From Alcaligenes sp. SORT26 (lineage in GTDB: Bacteria > Pseudomonadota > Gammaproteobacteria > Burkholderiales > Burkholderiaceae_B): DNA of 64,000 bases. The stretch's first letter is position 1; each line of letters opens with the position of its first letter. The notes under the pieces were generated by a model. That model had not been told where the DNA came from. It saw nothing but the letters and a program-made list of their open reading frames with translations, and made no database searches. The DNA lies in NCBI RefSeq assembly GCF_017377875.1, contig NZ_CP070975.1:3782001-3846000 (forward strand), given 5' to 3'. This document shows positions 18,601-26,414 of this stretch, in pieces. A program made the position numbers and the translations under genes.

Positions 18601-21353
18601 ATATCGTCAAAGTGCAGGCCGGTGGTGGGCTCGTCGAACAGGAACAGATTGCCTTTCTTGGCAACCTTCACCTGGCTCAGACGGGTGCGTGAAGCCTGGG
18701 CCAGATAAGCCGCCAGCTTCAGACGTTGCGCCTCACCGCCCGAGAGCGTGGGCACAGGCTGACCCAGTTTCAGGTAGTCCAGACCCACATCGGCCAGCGG
18801 AGCCAGACCGGTTTGCACATCGCGCAGGCCCTCGAAAAACTCCATGGCCTGATGCACGGTCATGTCCAGCACCTCGTCAATCGAGGCGCTGCGACCAAAG
18901 TGTTCGATACGCACTTCCAGCACTTCGGGGCGGAATCGCTTGCCATCGCAATCGGGGCAGCGCAGGTACACATCGGACAGGAACTGCATTTCGATATGTT
19001 CAAAACCCGTGCCGCCGCAAGTTGGGCAGCGTCCATCGCCACTATTGAAGCTGAAGGTGCCGGGCGTGTAGCTGCGTTCTTTGGACAGTGGGGCCTGGGC
19101 AAACAGCTTGCGGATAGGGTCAAAGGCGCCGACATAGCTGGCCGGGTTGGAGCGGGCCGTCTTGCCGATAGGGGTCTGGTCCACCATGACCACTTCGGCA
19201 ATTTGCTCGGCACCCAGCAGGGCACCGTAAGGGCCTGGGGCTTCGGTCGGTTTGCCTTGCTGTTTCAGGATGGCCGGGTAGAGCACGTCCTGAATCAGGG
19301 TGGACTTACCCGAACCGGAGACGCCCGTTACGCAAACCAGACGGCCTAGCGGAATGGACACGGAGATATGGCGCAGATTGTGCGCGCTGACGTCTTCAAG
19401 CAGCAGGCGGGGCGTGTTTTCGGCCACCGGCATAGGGCGGGGCGATTCAATGCTCAGCTCGCCACTCAGGTAGCGGCCTGTCAGTGTTTCCGCACCGCGC
19501 AAGGCTTGGGGGGAGCCATCAAACAGAATCTGGCCACCGCGCTCGCCCGGGCCGGGGCCCATGTCCAGAATACGGTCGGCTGCCACCATCACTTGTGGGT
19601 CATGCTCGACTACGACCAGCGTGTTGCCATTGCCGCGTAGACGGTGCATCACTTCAATAATGCGGTGCATGTCGCGCGGGTGCAGACCAATCGAGGGCTC
19701 GTCCAGCACGAACAAGGTGTTTACCAGCGAGGTGCCCAGCGCCGTAGTCAGGTTGATACGCTGCACTTCACCGCCAGACAGGGTGCGGCTTTGGCGGTCC
19801 AGGGACAAATAGGACAGGCCCACATCACACAGATAATCCAGGCGGGAGAGCGTTTCTTTCAGGAGCAGATCGATAGCCGCATCGCGTGCGTCACCAAAGT
19901 GCAGGCCACGGAAGAAGGTACGTACATGCTCAATAGGCAGACGCATCAGGTCCGGGACGCTCAGGCCGGGCATGGCATCCAGTTGTTCGCGCAGCCATTG
20001 CGAATGCACAGGCATGAAGCGTGGATAGCGGGAATCGGCAGGTGCAGCCTGATCGCCGACGCGCCACAAACTGGCTTCGGGTTTCAGACGCGAACCAGCA
20101 CAAGAGGGGCAGGTGTTGTAGCTGCGGTACTTGGACAGCAGCACACGCACGTGCATCTTGTAGGCGCGCGATTCCAGCCAATCGAAAAAGCGCTGGGCGC
20201 CGTACCACTGGGTTTTCCAGGCCTGATTGCCGCCTTTCCAGTCCGGGGTGCCATTAATCACCCAGTCGCGCTCTTCCTGGCTCAAGTCTTTCCAGGGCAC
20301 TGCCAAGCGCACACCGGCCGCCGGGGCGTAGCGCTCCATCTCGACCTGACATTCTTTGTAGCTGGCCGTCTGCCAAGGGCGAATTGCGCCTTCCAGCAGG
20401 CTTTTGCTGGGGTCGGGAACGACCAGACCGTAATCAATCCCCATCACCCGGCCAAAGCCGCGGCAGGACTCACATGCGCCCAAAGGCGAGTTGAAGGAGA
20501 AGGTGCTGGCAACGGGCGTGCTGTATTCAATGTCGCACTGGGCACAGTGCAGGCCCTGGCTGAAACGCCAGGCGGTTTCCGGGCCGTCGGCACTGGCCGA
20601 GGCATAGACCGTCAGTTTGCCCTGGCCGTGGCGCAAAGCCGCTTCGATGGCTTCCATGAAACGTTCCGGCTCTACCGTGCTGGCGCGGAAGCGGTCCTGA
20701 ATCACATAAAGCAGTTTTTGTTCTGTTGGAGCTGCTTTGGCGGTCTTGCTGCTTTTGCTTTTTTTACTGCTGATGCTGCTGGCCGTAATCGTATGGGTTT
20801 CTTCGTGGTGCAGGCGGGTGTAGCCCTGCTGATGCAGCAAGGTTTCAATTTCTTGCTGCGTGAAGTTGGCCGGAACTTTGACGGCAAAGGTCAGGACCAG
20901 ACGGGGATCGTCGTGGTCCTGCGCCAGTTTGCGAATCTGTTTGGCAATGCTGTCGGCATTGTCGCGGCGCACCGGCTGGGCGCACTGGCGGCAATACAGC
21001 TCACCCAGACGGGCGTACAGCAGCTTGATGTAATCGTTCAGCTCCGTCATGGTGCCCACGGTACTGCGAGAGTTGCGCACCGGGTTCACCTGGTCAATGG
21101 CAATGGCAGGCAGGATGCCTTCGATGCGATCAACCTGGGGCTTGTCCATGCGGTCCAGGAACTGGCGCGCATAGGGGGAGAATGTTTCTACATAGCGCCG
21201 CTGGCCTTCTGCATACAGGGTGTCAAAGGCCAGCGAACTTTTGCCTGAGCCGGAAACGCCGGTAATAACCAGTAACTCGCCCGTTTTGATACGTACATTC
21301 AGGTTTTTCAGAGTGTTCTGGCGGGCGCCAAAAATGCGAATTTCTGAGCTCAT
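15639..21353 (-). CDS. uvrA: Tandem-duplicated UvrA (four ABC domains)
   Basis: A protein of about 1,904 residues made of two complete UvrA units. Ordinary UvrA has about 940 residues and two ABC domains and finds bulky DNA lesions before loading UvrB. Here GVSGSGKS Walker A loops lie near residues 37, 683, 1053 and 1583, and LSGGE signatures near 526, 870, 1424 and 1768. Each unit has CxxC zinc-finger pairs (for example CPTCGGTG, CPDCDGKR, CPSCHGQR, CDACHGKRF) and an insertion between halves of its first ABC domain. A serine/lysine-rich stretch near 210-225 is unusual. ATG 21353 (MSSEIRIF) is preferred over a TTG at 21413. Similar long forms are annotated in other Burkholderiales; a standard UvrA may exist elsewhere in the genome. 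Confidence 0.93.
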   Translation of the reverse strand: MSSEIRIFGARQNTLKNLNVRIKTGELLVITGVSGSGKSSLAFDTLYAEGQRRYVETFSPYARQFLDRMDKPQVDRIEGILPAIAIDQVNPVRNSRSTVGTMTELNDYIKLLYARLGELYCRQCAQPVRRDNADSIAKQIRKLAQDHDDPRLVLTFAVKVPANFTQQEIETLLHQQGYTRLHHEETHTITASSISSKKSKSSKTAKAAPTEQKLLYVIQDRFRASTVEPERFMEAIEAALRHGQGKLTVYASASADGPETAWRFSQGLHCAQCDIEYSTPVASTFSFNSPLGACESCRGFGRVMGIDYGLVVPDPSKSLLEGAIRPWQTASYKECQVEMERYAPAAGVRLAVPWKDLSQEERDWVINGTPDWKGGNQAWKTQWYGAQRFFDWLESRAYKMHVRVLLSKYRSYNTCPSCAGSRLKPEASLWRVGDQAAPADSRYPRFMPVHSQWLREQLDAMPGLSVPDLMRLPIEHVRTFFRGLHFGDARDAAIDLLLKETLSRLDYLCDVGLSYLSLDRQSRTLSGGEVQRINLTTALGTSLVNTLFVLDEPSIGLHPRDMHRIIEVMHRLRGNGNTLVVVEHDPQVMVAADRILDMGPGPGERGGQILFDGSPQALRGAETLTGRYLSGELSIESPRPMPVAENTPRLLLEDVSAHNLRHISVSIPLGRLVCVTGVSGSGKSTLIQDVLYPAILKQQGKPTEAPGPYGALLGAEQIAEVVMVDQTPIGKTARSNPASYVGAFDPIRKLFAQAPLSKERSYTPGTFSFNSGDGRCPTCGGTGFEHIEMQFLSDVYLRCPDCDGKRFRPEVLEVRIEHFGRSASIDEVLDMTVHQAMEFFEGLRDVQTGLAPLADVGLDYLKLGQPVPTLSGGEAQRLKLAAYLAQASRTRLSQVKVAKKGNLFLFDEPTTGLHFDDIARLMRAFRKLLAAGHSLLIIEHNLDLIRAADWIIDLGPEGGEHGGQLLGAGTPADIMALEQSHTGHALKEYEQATIGKGSALFQEPAVDYKASSGGSNDGQIAILNAREHNLKNISVHIPHNTFTVVTGVSGSGKSTLAFDILFNEGQRRYLESLNAYARAIVQPAGQPDVDAIYGIPPTVAIEQRTSRGGRKSTVATMTEIHHFLRLLYVKLATQYCPDCHVPVAPQTAEQIAAQLLRDHKGEHIGLLAPLVTARKGYYTDLAKWAQGKGYTHLRVDGEFIPVNPWPRLDRYSEHTLELPVADLIIDPRNELQLRQAIREALELGHGSFSVLAPLTPSGAMSLDERRQGKPLSNASQQHFSVKRACPCCGTSFPEPDPRMFSYNSKHGWCKDCFGTGLKLTGFDQEQTGEENSWNNGYEGEAVECPSCHGQRLNPVSLAFEWRDQSIAKLAGLPVDEAQTFFGSLNMSGREADIARDILNEIRSRLDFMHEVGLGYLALDRAAPTLSGGEAQRIRLAAQLGSNLQGVCYVLDEPTIGLHPRDNQILLKAMARLEGNGNTLVVVEHDEDTIRRAQHIIDMGPGAGKRGGEVIAQGTLAEIEANPNSLTGRYLREPLKHPMQARRPVQADAPMLTVHDASLHNLNKVQAGIPLGKLSLVTGVSGSGKSTFARDVLLDNLQRVVGSKETPVWQGCSSISGWESLDRVLEVDQTPIGKTPRSCPATYIGFWDEVRKLFANTNDARLRGWSASRFSFNTGDGRCPLCEGQGMRTLEMSFLPDVKVPCDACHGKRFNPETLAVTWRDVSAGQLLQMDVDEAVEYFAAHPKILRPLQLMQSVGLGYLTLGQPSPTLSGGEAQRVKLVSELVKARLDEGLTRTGRAYKAPHTLYVLDEPSVGLSMADVEKLIVVLHRLVDAGHTVLVIEHNLDLIAEADWIVDLGPEGGSGGGRLVVQGTPDQVQANRASHTGMALAEFLKEHGACMADLKTD

Positions 21354-21399
21354 GGCAAGGTCGGCTTTCTGGAGAGGGCAGGATGGGGAGGCGGCAGCG

Positions 21400-21420
21400 A
21401 AAAGGCCTGTCAAACAGGCC
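21400..21420 (-). terminator. Terminator-like hairpin in the uvrA leader
   Basis: Read on the minus strand, GGCCTG-TTTGA-CAGGCC is followed by TTTT, 46 bases before the uvrA start codon. It has the form of a small intrinsic terminator or attenuator. The stem is only 6 bp, so activity is uncertain. Confidence 0.35.
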
Positions 21421-21578
21421 CCATGCGCCAGTGAGAGCGGTACATGCCAGCAAGGTGTTGCCAGGGATGCACACTCTAGCCTTTGTATCTTAACGCGGAT
21501 TACGGTAGAATTTCTGGTTAGCTATTGCGCTTTTGTCGGGATCATCCGGCAGGGCTTACATTAAGATCGGAGATCACC

Positions 21579-21707
21579 ATGGCGGAAATCAAACGCACTC
21601 GCCGCAACACGCTGGAGCGTCGTTGCCTGGGTAAAGCATTCAAACGTCTGTTTGTGCGCGCACCCAAGGGCGTTTTCAAAATGCTGGAAAAAGTTAAGCG
21701 CGTCTAA
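21579..21707 (+). CDS. Very basic 42-residue protein of unknown function
   Basis: I do not recognise this protein. It has 42 residues, of which about 15 are lysine or arginine and only 3 are acidic, giving a net charge near +12. It begins MAEIKRTRRNTLERR and ends KMLEKVKRV, with one cysteine at 16 and a hydrophobic pattern that could form an amphipathic helix. No signal peptide. ATG 21579 follows a good GGAGA ribosome site, and a strong terminator follows 66 bases after the stop, so it looks like a real single-gene unit divergent from uvrA. Binding to nucleic acid or the ribosome is possible from charge alone; no function is shown. Confidence 0.6.
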   Translation: MAEIKRTRRNTLERRCLGKAFKRLFVRAPKGVFKMLEKVKRV

Positions 21708-21772
21708 GTGCTTGGCTTGAGCGGTGCACAAGCAGGAATCTGATTTTCCAGCTTGAGACCACCCCTAGCAGC

Positions 21773-21804
21773 AAAAAAACCACAGGCTTGCCTGTGGTTT
21801 TTTT
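21773..21804. terminator. Intrinsic terminator after the 42-residue gene
   Basis: ACCACAGG-CTTG-CCTGTGGT forms a compact stem flanked by seven A on the left and seven T on the right, the classic form, and active-looking on both strands. Confidence 0.9.
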
Positions 21805-21957
21805 GTGCGCGTTTGATTTTGCTTCGGGTTTGCCAGGAGCCCTGCAGATAGTGCGCTGCACAGTGCTGTGCTTGCCTTATGATGGTGTCATCCTGATGCA
21901 GATGTAAGTTGCTGCCCGTAACAATAATCAAAACAGTGGTTTATGGGGACACCGTGT

Positions 21958-22881
21958 ATGGAATGGCGCCATTTGTTCACCGTCCTGACACCGAGCTATA
22001 ACCGCGCTCATACCTTGGAGCGCGTTTACCGTTCCTTGTGTGAGCAGACCTGCCAGGATTTTGAGTGGGTGGTGGTTGACGATGGCTCCACCGACGGCAC
22101 ACGAGAACTGGTGCGGGGCTGGCAACAGCAAGCCTCTTTTCCGATTCATTACGCCTGGCAGGAAAACCGGCACAAGAAAGCCGCTTTTAATCACGGCGTG
22201 GCCCTGGCGCAAGGTGAACTGGTGGTGGCGTTGGACAGCGACGATACCTTGCTGGTCAACGCCCTCTACGACATGGCGCAGATCTGGGCTGATATTCCCT
22301 TATCCGAGCGAGCAGGCTACGCGGGGATTACGGGCCTGTGTGTACGCCCCGATGGCAAGGTGGTGGGCGATATGTTCCCCAAGGATGTTTTTGACGCCAG
22401 CTCGCTGGATATGAGCTTTCGCTACCATGTGCGCGGGGAGAAGTTTGGCTGTCTGAGTACAGCGGTACTGCGCAAATTTCCCTTTCCCGATCAGGTCGAG
22501 GGCTTTGTACCTGAAAGCCTGGTGTGGCGTGCCATTGCCCGTGCGGGTTACAAAAACCGTTTTGTGAATACCGTGTTTCGGGTCTATCACGACAGTCCCG
22601 ATTCCTTGTCCGTACAGGGTAAAACCAGTCAGCAGCATGCTTTAGGTTTGTGGCTGCTGGCTGAAGATACGGTAGTGAAGTGTCTGCCCTGGTTTCGCTA
22701 TGAGCCCAAGGCTTTTTTGATGGCGGCGGCGCGTTATACGCGTTTTGGTCTGCATTTACGTGCTAGCGGGCGTAAGCCACCGGCGGGTTATGGGCTCAAG
22801 GGCCTGGCTTCGTACGGTTTGGTGGGGCTGATGTGGCCCGTGGGTATGGCTCTGTATCTGCGAGACCGGATGCGGGCCTAG
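21958..22881 (+). CDS. Family 2 (GT-A) glycosyltransferase
   Basis: A 307-residue glycosyltransferase with the family 2 fold. TVLTPSYNRAHTLERVYRSL begins near residue 8, the nucleotide-sugar motif VVVDDGSTDGT near 41, and the metal-binding ALDSDDT near 93. The C-terminal region (about 265-305) has a hydrophobic stretch that may lie on the membrane. ATG 21958 is preferred because GGGGA lies 7 bases upstream; an in-frame ATG at 21943 lacks such a site. It stands alone, not in a polysaccharide cluster, so acceptor and product are unknown. It converges on the acidic-tailed unknown gene. Confidence 0.87.
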   Translation: MEWRHLFTVLTPSYNRAHTLERVYRSLCEQTCQDFEWVVVDDGSTDGTRELVRGWQQQASFPIHYAWQENRHKKAAFNHGVALAQGELVVALDSDDTLLVNALYDMAQIWADIPLSERAGYAGITGLCVRPDGKVVGDMFPKDVFDASSLDMSFRYHVRGEKFGCLSTAVLRKFPFPDQVEGFVPESLVWRAIARAGYKNRFVNTVFRVYHDSPDSLSVQGKTSQQHALGLWLLAEDTVVKCLPWFRYEPKAFLMAAARYTRFGLHLRASGRKPPAGYGLKGLASYGLVGLMWPVGMALYLRDRMRA

Positions 22882-22910
22882 CCTGCCCGCATCCTCATAC
22901 GGCAGGGTGA

Positions 22911-23411
22911 TCAGTGCAGAGTATGACCCTGCAGGCCCGGTTCCGGGCTGTCATCATCCTCGTCGTCGTCCTCGTCATCTGTATCATCTTCAGGCGCAAA
23001 GGCATCTTCGCTCAAGGCAAAGGGCAGCAGCTCTTCCAGCGTCTCGGTCCAGGCCACTTCCTCGCCTTCCTCGTCCACCTTGATGAAGCGTACTGGCTCT
23101 GCATCGCTGAGCTGGATCGCCCACAAATAGCGGCAGGCGTAGACAGCGTTATCTTTGGGGTCCAGACCGCCGCGGTTACCCACGATACGCGCCTGGTCGC
23201 CACCAACCTGAACAACGGTAAATTCGCTTTCGTCCTCGTTTTTGTCCAGGGGCATGGCAAAGATGACCCATTCAAACCCGGTTTCTTCTGCGCCCACGAT
23301 CTCAGCCAGTACGGCACGGCCCAAATAGGCGCTCAACGCATCAGCGGTGCGACCCAGGGTTTCAAGCTCTTCGGTGGTAAATACAAGTTCAGGGGCATCA
23401 GGTGTGGACAT
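22911..23411 (-). CDS. Unknown protein with poly-acidic tail
   Basis: I do not recognise the family. The 166-residue protein has a folded-looking N-terminal part (about 1-135) with mixed sheets and helices (FEWVIFAMPLDKNEDES near 47, VYACRYLWAIQLSD near 90). It then has a tail of almost pure aspartate and glutamate at about 138-153, ending GLQGHTLH. No signal peptide or membrane segment. Such acidic tails occur in DNA mimics and chaperone-like proteins, but that is only analogy. It diverges from ettA across a 163-base gap. Codon use looks like its neighbours, so recent transfer is not indicated. Confidence 0.7.
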   Translation of the reverse strand: MSTPDAPELVFTTEELETLGRTADALSAYLGRAVLAEIVGAEETGFEWVIFAMPLDKNEDESEFTVVQVGGDQARIVGNRGGLDPKDNAVYACRYLWAIQLSDAEPVRFIKVDEEGEEVAWTETLEELLPFALSEDAFAPEDDTDDEDDDEDDDSPEPGLQGHTLH

Positions 23412-23574
23412 GGTGTTTTTGGTTTGTCAGCATAAAGTGAGTATATTACCTGAGACAGGCCTGCACTCAGGCCGGGCGTCGCTCGCTTTACGGGACGGAA
23501 GCGCGCCTTTTGGGCGTCAAACGCCTACAATCCCAGTTTTCCGAACACGACCTGTTTTTCCTTTTTAGGTTTAT

Positions 23575-25248
23575 ATGGCTCAATACGTTTATTCGATGAA
23601 CCGCGTGGGCAAAATTGTGCCGCCCAAGCGGCAGATTCTGCGCAATATCTCTTTGTCTTTCTTTCCGGGTGCCAAGATTGGTGTGCTGGGCCTGAACGGC
23701 TCCGGTAAATCCACCTTGCTCAAGATCATGGCCGGGGTAGATACCGAGATCGAGGGCGAAGCCATCCCCATGGCGGGGCTCAAAATTGGTTATCTGCCTC
23801 AAGAGCCCCAACTGAACCCTGAACATACGGTGCGCGAAGCCGTTCAGGCAGGCCTGGGGGCTGTGTTTGAGGCCCGCCAGCGTCTGGAACAGGTCTATGC
23901 CGAGTACGCCGAGCCTGATGCGGACTTTGACGCTCTGGCTGCCGAGCAGGCTGAGCTGGAATCCATTATTGCGGCCGCTGCGACCAGCGGTGCCGACGAT
24001 ATCGAAACCCAGATGGAAATCGCGGCCGATGCGCTGCGTCTGCCACCTTGGGATGCGTCTATTGCCAATCTGTCCGGTGGTGAAAAACGCCGTGTGGCCT
24101 TGTGTCAGTTGCTGTTGTCCAAGCCCGATATGTTGCTGCTGGACGAGCCGACTAACCACCTGGATGCTGAAAGTGTGGACTGGCTGGAAGTGTTCCTGCG
24201 CCAATTCCCCGGCACTGTGGTGGCGGTTACTCACGATCGTTACTTCCTGGATAACGCCGCCGAGTGGATTCTGGAACTGGATCGTGGCCACGGTATCCCT
24301 TGGAAGGGCAATTACAGCTCCTGGCTGGAACAGAAAGACGACCGTCTGAAGCAGGAAGAGGCTTCGGAAAGCGCACGTCAACGTACCATCAAGAAAGAGC
24401 TGGAGTGGGTGCGTCAGAACCCCAAGGGTCGTCAGGCCAAGGCTAAAGCCCGTCTGGCTCGCTTTGAGGAACTGTCCTCGCACGAGTACCAGAAGCGCAA
24501 CGAAACTCAGGAAATCTTTATTCCTGTGGCCGAGCGTCTGGGTAATGAAGTCATCGAATTCGAGAACGTCAGCAAAGGCTATGGCGATCGCCTCCTGATC
24601 GATAACCTGAGCTTCAAGGTGCCCCCAGGGGCCATCGTCGGGATTATTGGCCCTAACGGTGCCGGTAAGTCCACCTTGTTCCGCATGCTGGCCGGTAAAG
24701 AGCAGCCGGATTCGGGCACAGTCAAACTGGGTCAGACCGTCAAGCTGGCGTATGTCGACCAGTCGCGTGATGCCCTGGCCAACGAAAAAACCGTGTTTGA
24801 CGCCATTGCTGATGGCGCGGACCTGCTGACCGTAGGCCGTTTTGAAATGCCTTCGCGTGCGTACCTGGGCCGCTTCAACTTCAAGGGTGCGGATCAGAAC
24901 AAGATCGTGGGCAACTTGTCCGGTGGTGAACGTGGTCGTTTGCACCTGGCCAAGACCCTGATTGCGGGTGGCAACGTCTTGCTGCTGGACGAGCCGTCCA
25001 ACGATCTGGACGTGGAAACCCTGCGTGCGCTGGAAGATGCCTTGCTGGAGTTTGCGGGCTCGGTGCTGGTGATCAGTCACGATCGGTGGTTCCTGGACCG
25101 TATCGCTACCCACATCCTGGCTTTCGAGGGTGATTCGCAAGCCGTATTCTTTGATGGCAACTATCAGGAATACGAAGCAGACAAGAAGCAACGTCTGGGT
25201 GAAGATGCTGCCAAACCTCGTCGTATCCGCTACAAATCCCTGAAATAA
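23575..25248 (+). CDS. ettA: Energy-dependent translational throttle protein EttA (ABC-F)
   Basis: A soluble ABC-F ATPase that binds the ribosomal E site and gates entry into elongation according to energy state. The 557-residue protein opens with the EttA-specific MAQYVYSMNRVGKIVPPKR. Walker A loops are GLNGSGKST near 40 and GPNGAGKST near 358; signatures are NLSGGEKRR and NLSGGERGR, each followed by LLDEPTNHLD or LLDEPSNDLD. The charged linker between the domains (about 240-310) contains the P-site tRNA-interaction region. The isochorismatase-fold gene follows 10 bases later and is likely co-transcribed. Confidence 0.97.
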   Translation: MAQYVYSMNRVGKIVPPKRQILRNISLSFFPGAKIGVLGLNGSGKSTLLKIMAGVDTEIEGEAIPMAGLKIGYLPQEPQLNPEHTVREAVQAGLGAVFEARQRLEQVYAEYAEPDADFDALAAEQAELESIIAAAATSGADDIETQMEIAADALRLPPWDASIANLSGGEKRRVALCQLLLSKPDMLLLDEPTNHLDAESVDWLEVFLRQFPGTVVAVTHDRYFLDNAAEWILELDRGHGIPWKGNYSSWLEQKDDRLKQEEASESARQRTIKKELEWVRQNPKGRQAKAKARLARFEELSSHEYQKRNETQEIFIPVAERLGNEVIEFENVSKGYGDRLLIDNLSFKVPPGAIVGIIGPNGAGKSTLFRMLAGKEQPDSGTVKLGQTVKLAYVDQSRDALANEKTVFDAIADGADLLTVGRFEMPSRAYLGRFNFKGADQNKIVGNLSGGERGRLHLAKTLIAGGNVLLLDEPSNDLDVETLRALEDALLEFAGSVLVISHDRWFLDRIATHILAFEGDSQAVFFDGNYQEYEADKKQRLGEDAAKPRRIRYKSLK

Positions 25249-25258
25249 GGAACGTGTC

Positions 25259-25795
25259 ATGCCTGTGCTCAATGCCCATCAGTCTTTCGTCTTGATTGTT
25301 GATATGCAAACGGGGCTATTGCCCGCTATTGCAGACCACCAAGCTTTGGTCGAACGAGCCGGGAAGTTGGCACAGGCGGCGCGCCTGTTAGGGGTGCCGG
25401 TTCTGGCGACCGAGCACTGGGCCGAAAAAATCGGCCCAACGGATTCCGCCTTGCTGCCGCACGTCGATAAAGTGCTGCATAAAACGCATTTTGATGCCAC
25501 GCGCGAGTCCGACTTTTTCCCTGCTTTGCCTGTTGGCCGCACACGGGTGTTGTTACTGGGTACAGAGTCTCACGTGTGCGTGTTACAAACTGGCCTGGGT
25601 TTGAAAGAGCATGGCTATGATCCGGTGCTGGTAGGAGACTGTGTTGGCTCACGCCAGCCCGAGTCCCGTCAGGCGGCCTGGGATCGCTGGGCAATGCATG
25701 GCCTGGAGCGCGTTAGCGCCGAAATGGCCATGTTCGAGTGGTTGGAAACCCCGGCCAACCCTGCATTCAAGCAGGTTCTGGCCTTGATTAAATAA
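25259..25795 (+). CDS. Isochorismatase-family cysteine hydrolase
   Basis: A 178-residue protein of the isochorismatase-like fold. The expected triad is visible: aspartate in VLIVDMQTGLL near residue 13, lysine in VLHKTHFDA near 75 and cysteine in GTESHVCVLQT near 105. Members of this family hydrolyse amides or C-N bonds in small molecules (nicotinamidase, YcaC-like and others); the substrate here cannot be assigned. Cytoplasmic, no signal peptide. It follows ettA by 10 bases, which suggests shared transcription but no functional link. Confidence 0.88.
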   Translation: MPVLNAHQSFVLIVDMQTGLLPAIADHQALVERAGKLAQAARLLGVPVLATEHWAEKIGPTDSALLPHVDKVLHKTHFDATRESDFFPALPVGRTRVLLLGTESHVCVLQTGLGLKEHGYDPVLVGDCVGSRQPESRQAAWDRWAMHGLERVSAEMAMFEWLETPANPAFKQVLALIK

Positions 25796-25884
25796 ACTGA
25801 ACAAAAGCTGAATTACATCTGTTGCGTTGCCTAACAATAGGGTCTGGACTAATTGGCTCCAGAGGGTGAAGATAGACTTTAATG

Positions 25885-25913
25885 CCGTGTTAAGCACGGA
25901 TACTTCACGGAGG
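25885..25913 (+). promoter_or_regulatory. Possible RNA switch over the lipoprotein ribosome site
   Basis: CCGTG (25885-25889) can pair with CACGG at 25895-25899 in a hairpin with a 5-base loop, or with an identical CACGG at 25906-25910. The second copy overlaps the CGGAGG Shine-Dalgarno (25908-25913), so the alternative pairing would hide it. Purely predicted from complementarity. Confidence 0.3.
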
Positions 25914-25920
25914 TTTACGG

Positions 25921-26148
25921 ATGAAAATGACGACTATCACTAAAGTGGGTATGGCCACGGTTCTGGCCGTCGTGATGGCGGGCTGCTCTTCCTGGGATGG
26001 CATGAGCAAACGTCAAAAGGGTGCCGTAACTGGCGCGGGTCTGGGTGGTGTTGCCGGTGCAGTGATTACTGATGGCGGCATTCTGGGTACGGTCGGTGGC
26101 GCTGCGATTGGTGGCGTAATCGGCGATCAGGTCGGCAAGAACCGCTAA
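25921..26148 (+). CDS. Glycine-zipper lipoprotein, OsmB-like
   Basis: A 75-residue lipoprotein. The signal peptide (1-20) ends in VVMAGC, with cysteine 21 as the lipidation site. The mature part has a glycine-zipper hairpin (GAVTGAGLGGVAGAV, then GTVGGAAIGGVIGDQVG), the pattern of OsmB/SlyB-like outer-membrane lipoproteins induced by stress. SSW follows the cysteine, so there is no aspartate inner-membrane retention signal at +2, favouring the outer membrane. It has a strong ribosome site, a possible regulatory hairpin in the leader and its own terminator, and so is a monocistronic unit. Confidence 0.88.
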   Translation: MKMTTITKVGMATVLAVVMAGCSSWDGMSKRQKGAVTGAGLGGVAGAVITDGGILGTVGGAAIGGVIGDQVGKNR

Positions 26149-26187
26149 ATTCAAATTTTCTGCGTGAGCTGAAACGCTCATCGGAAT

Positions 26188-26232
26188 AAAGCCTCAAAGC
26201 TTGGGACAGGAGTCCCGGCTTTGAGGCTTTTT
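26188..26232. terminator. Terminator after the lipoprotein gene
   Basis: AAAGCCTCAAAGC (26188-26200) pairs with GCTTTGAGGCTTT (26218-26230), with an inner GGGAC/GTCCC stem, and TTTTT follows. Strong intrinsic terminator. Confidence 0.9.
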
Positions 26233-26352
26233 CATGCCCGCTCCTCTCCATCGGATGGCAGGTCCTGGCCTTGCTATCTGCTTGCACCACACAAGCTGTG
26301 GCCAAGGCCCAGGGCACTACTGTTGATGTTTGGCATCATCCGATGCCGCAAA

Positions 26353-26383
26353 GAAAATGGCCATCCGTAAAGGATGGCCATTT
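26353..26383 (-). terminator. Terminator after minE
   Basis: AAATGGCCATCC (minus strand 26382-26371) pairs with GGATGGCCATTT across a 5-base loop, and a T-rich TTTCTTT follows. It lies about 30 bases past the minE stop. The 266-base gap 26149-26414 otherwise holds only the lipoprotein terminator. Confidence 0.8.
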
Positions 26384-26414
26384 CAACAAAACCCGGCGTG
26401 CCGGTCAGTGCGCT

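Noticed and set aside
21404-21420. LexA (SOS) box upstream of uvrA
   Set aside because: The palindrome has CTGT and ACAG arms but only 3 bases between them; a LexA site needs 8. It fits a hairpin better.
26247-26400. A lipoprotein gene remnant, since one frame reads LLSAC followed by a polar stretch
   Set aside because: No usable start codon or ribosome site precedes it, and the frame runs through the minE terminator. Probably chance or an unprovable relic.
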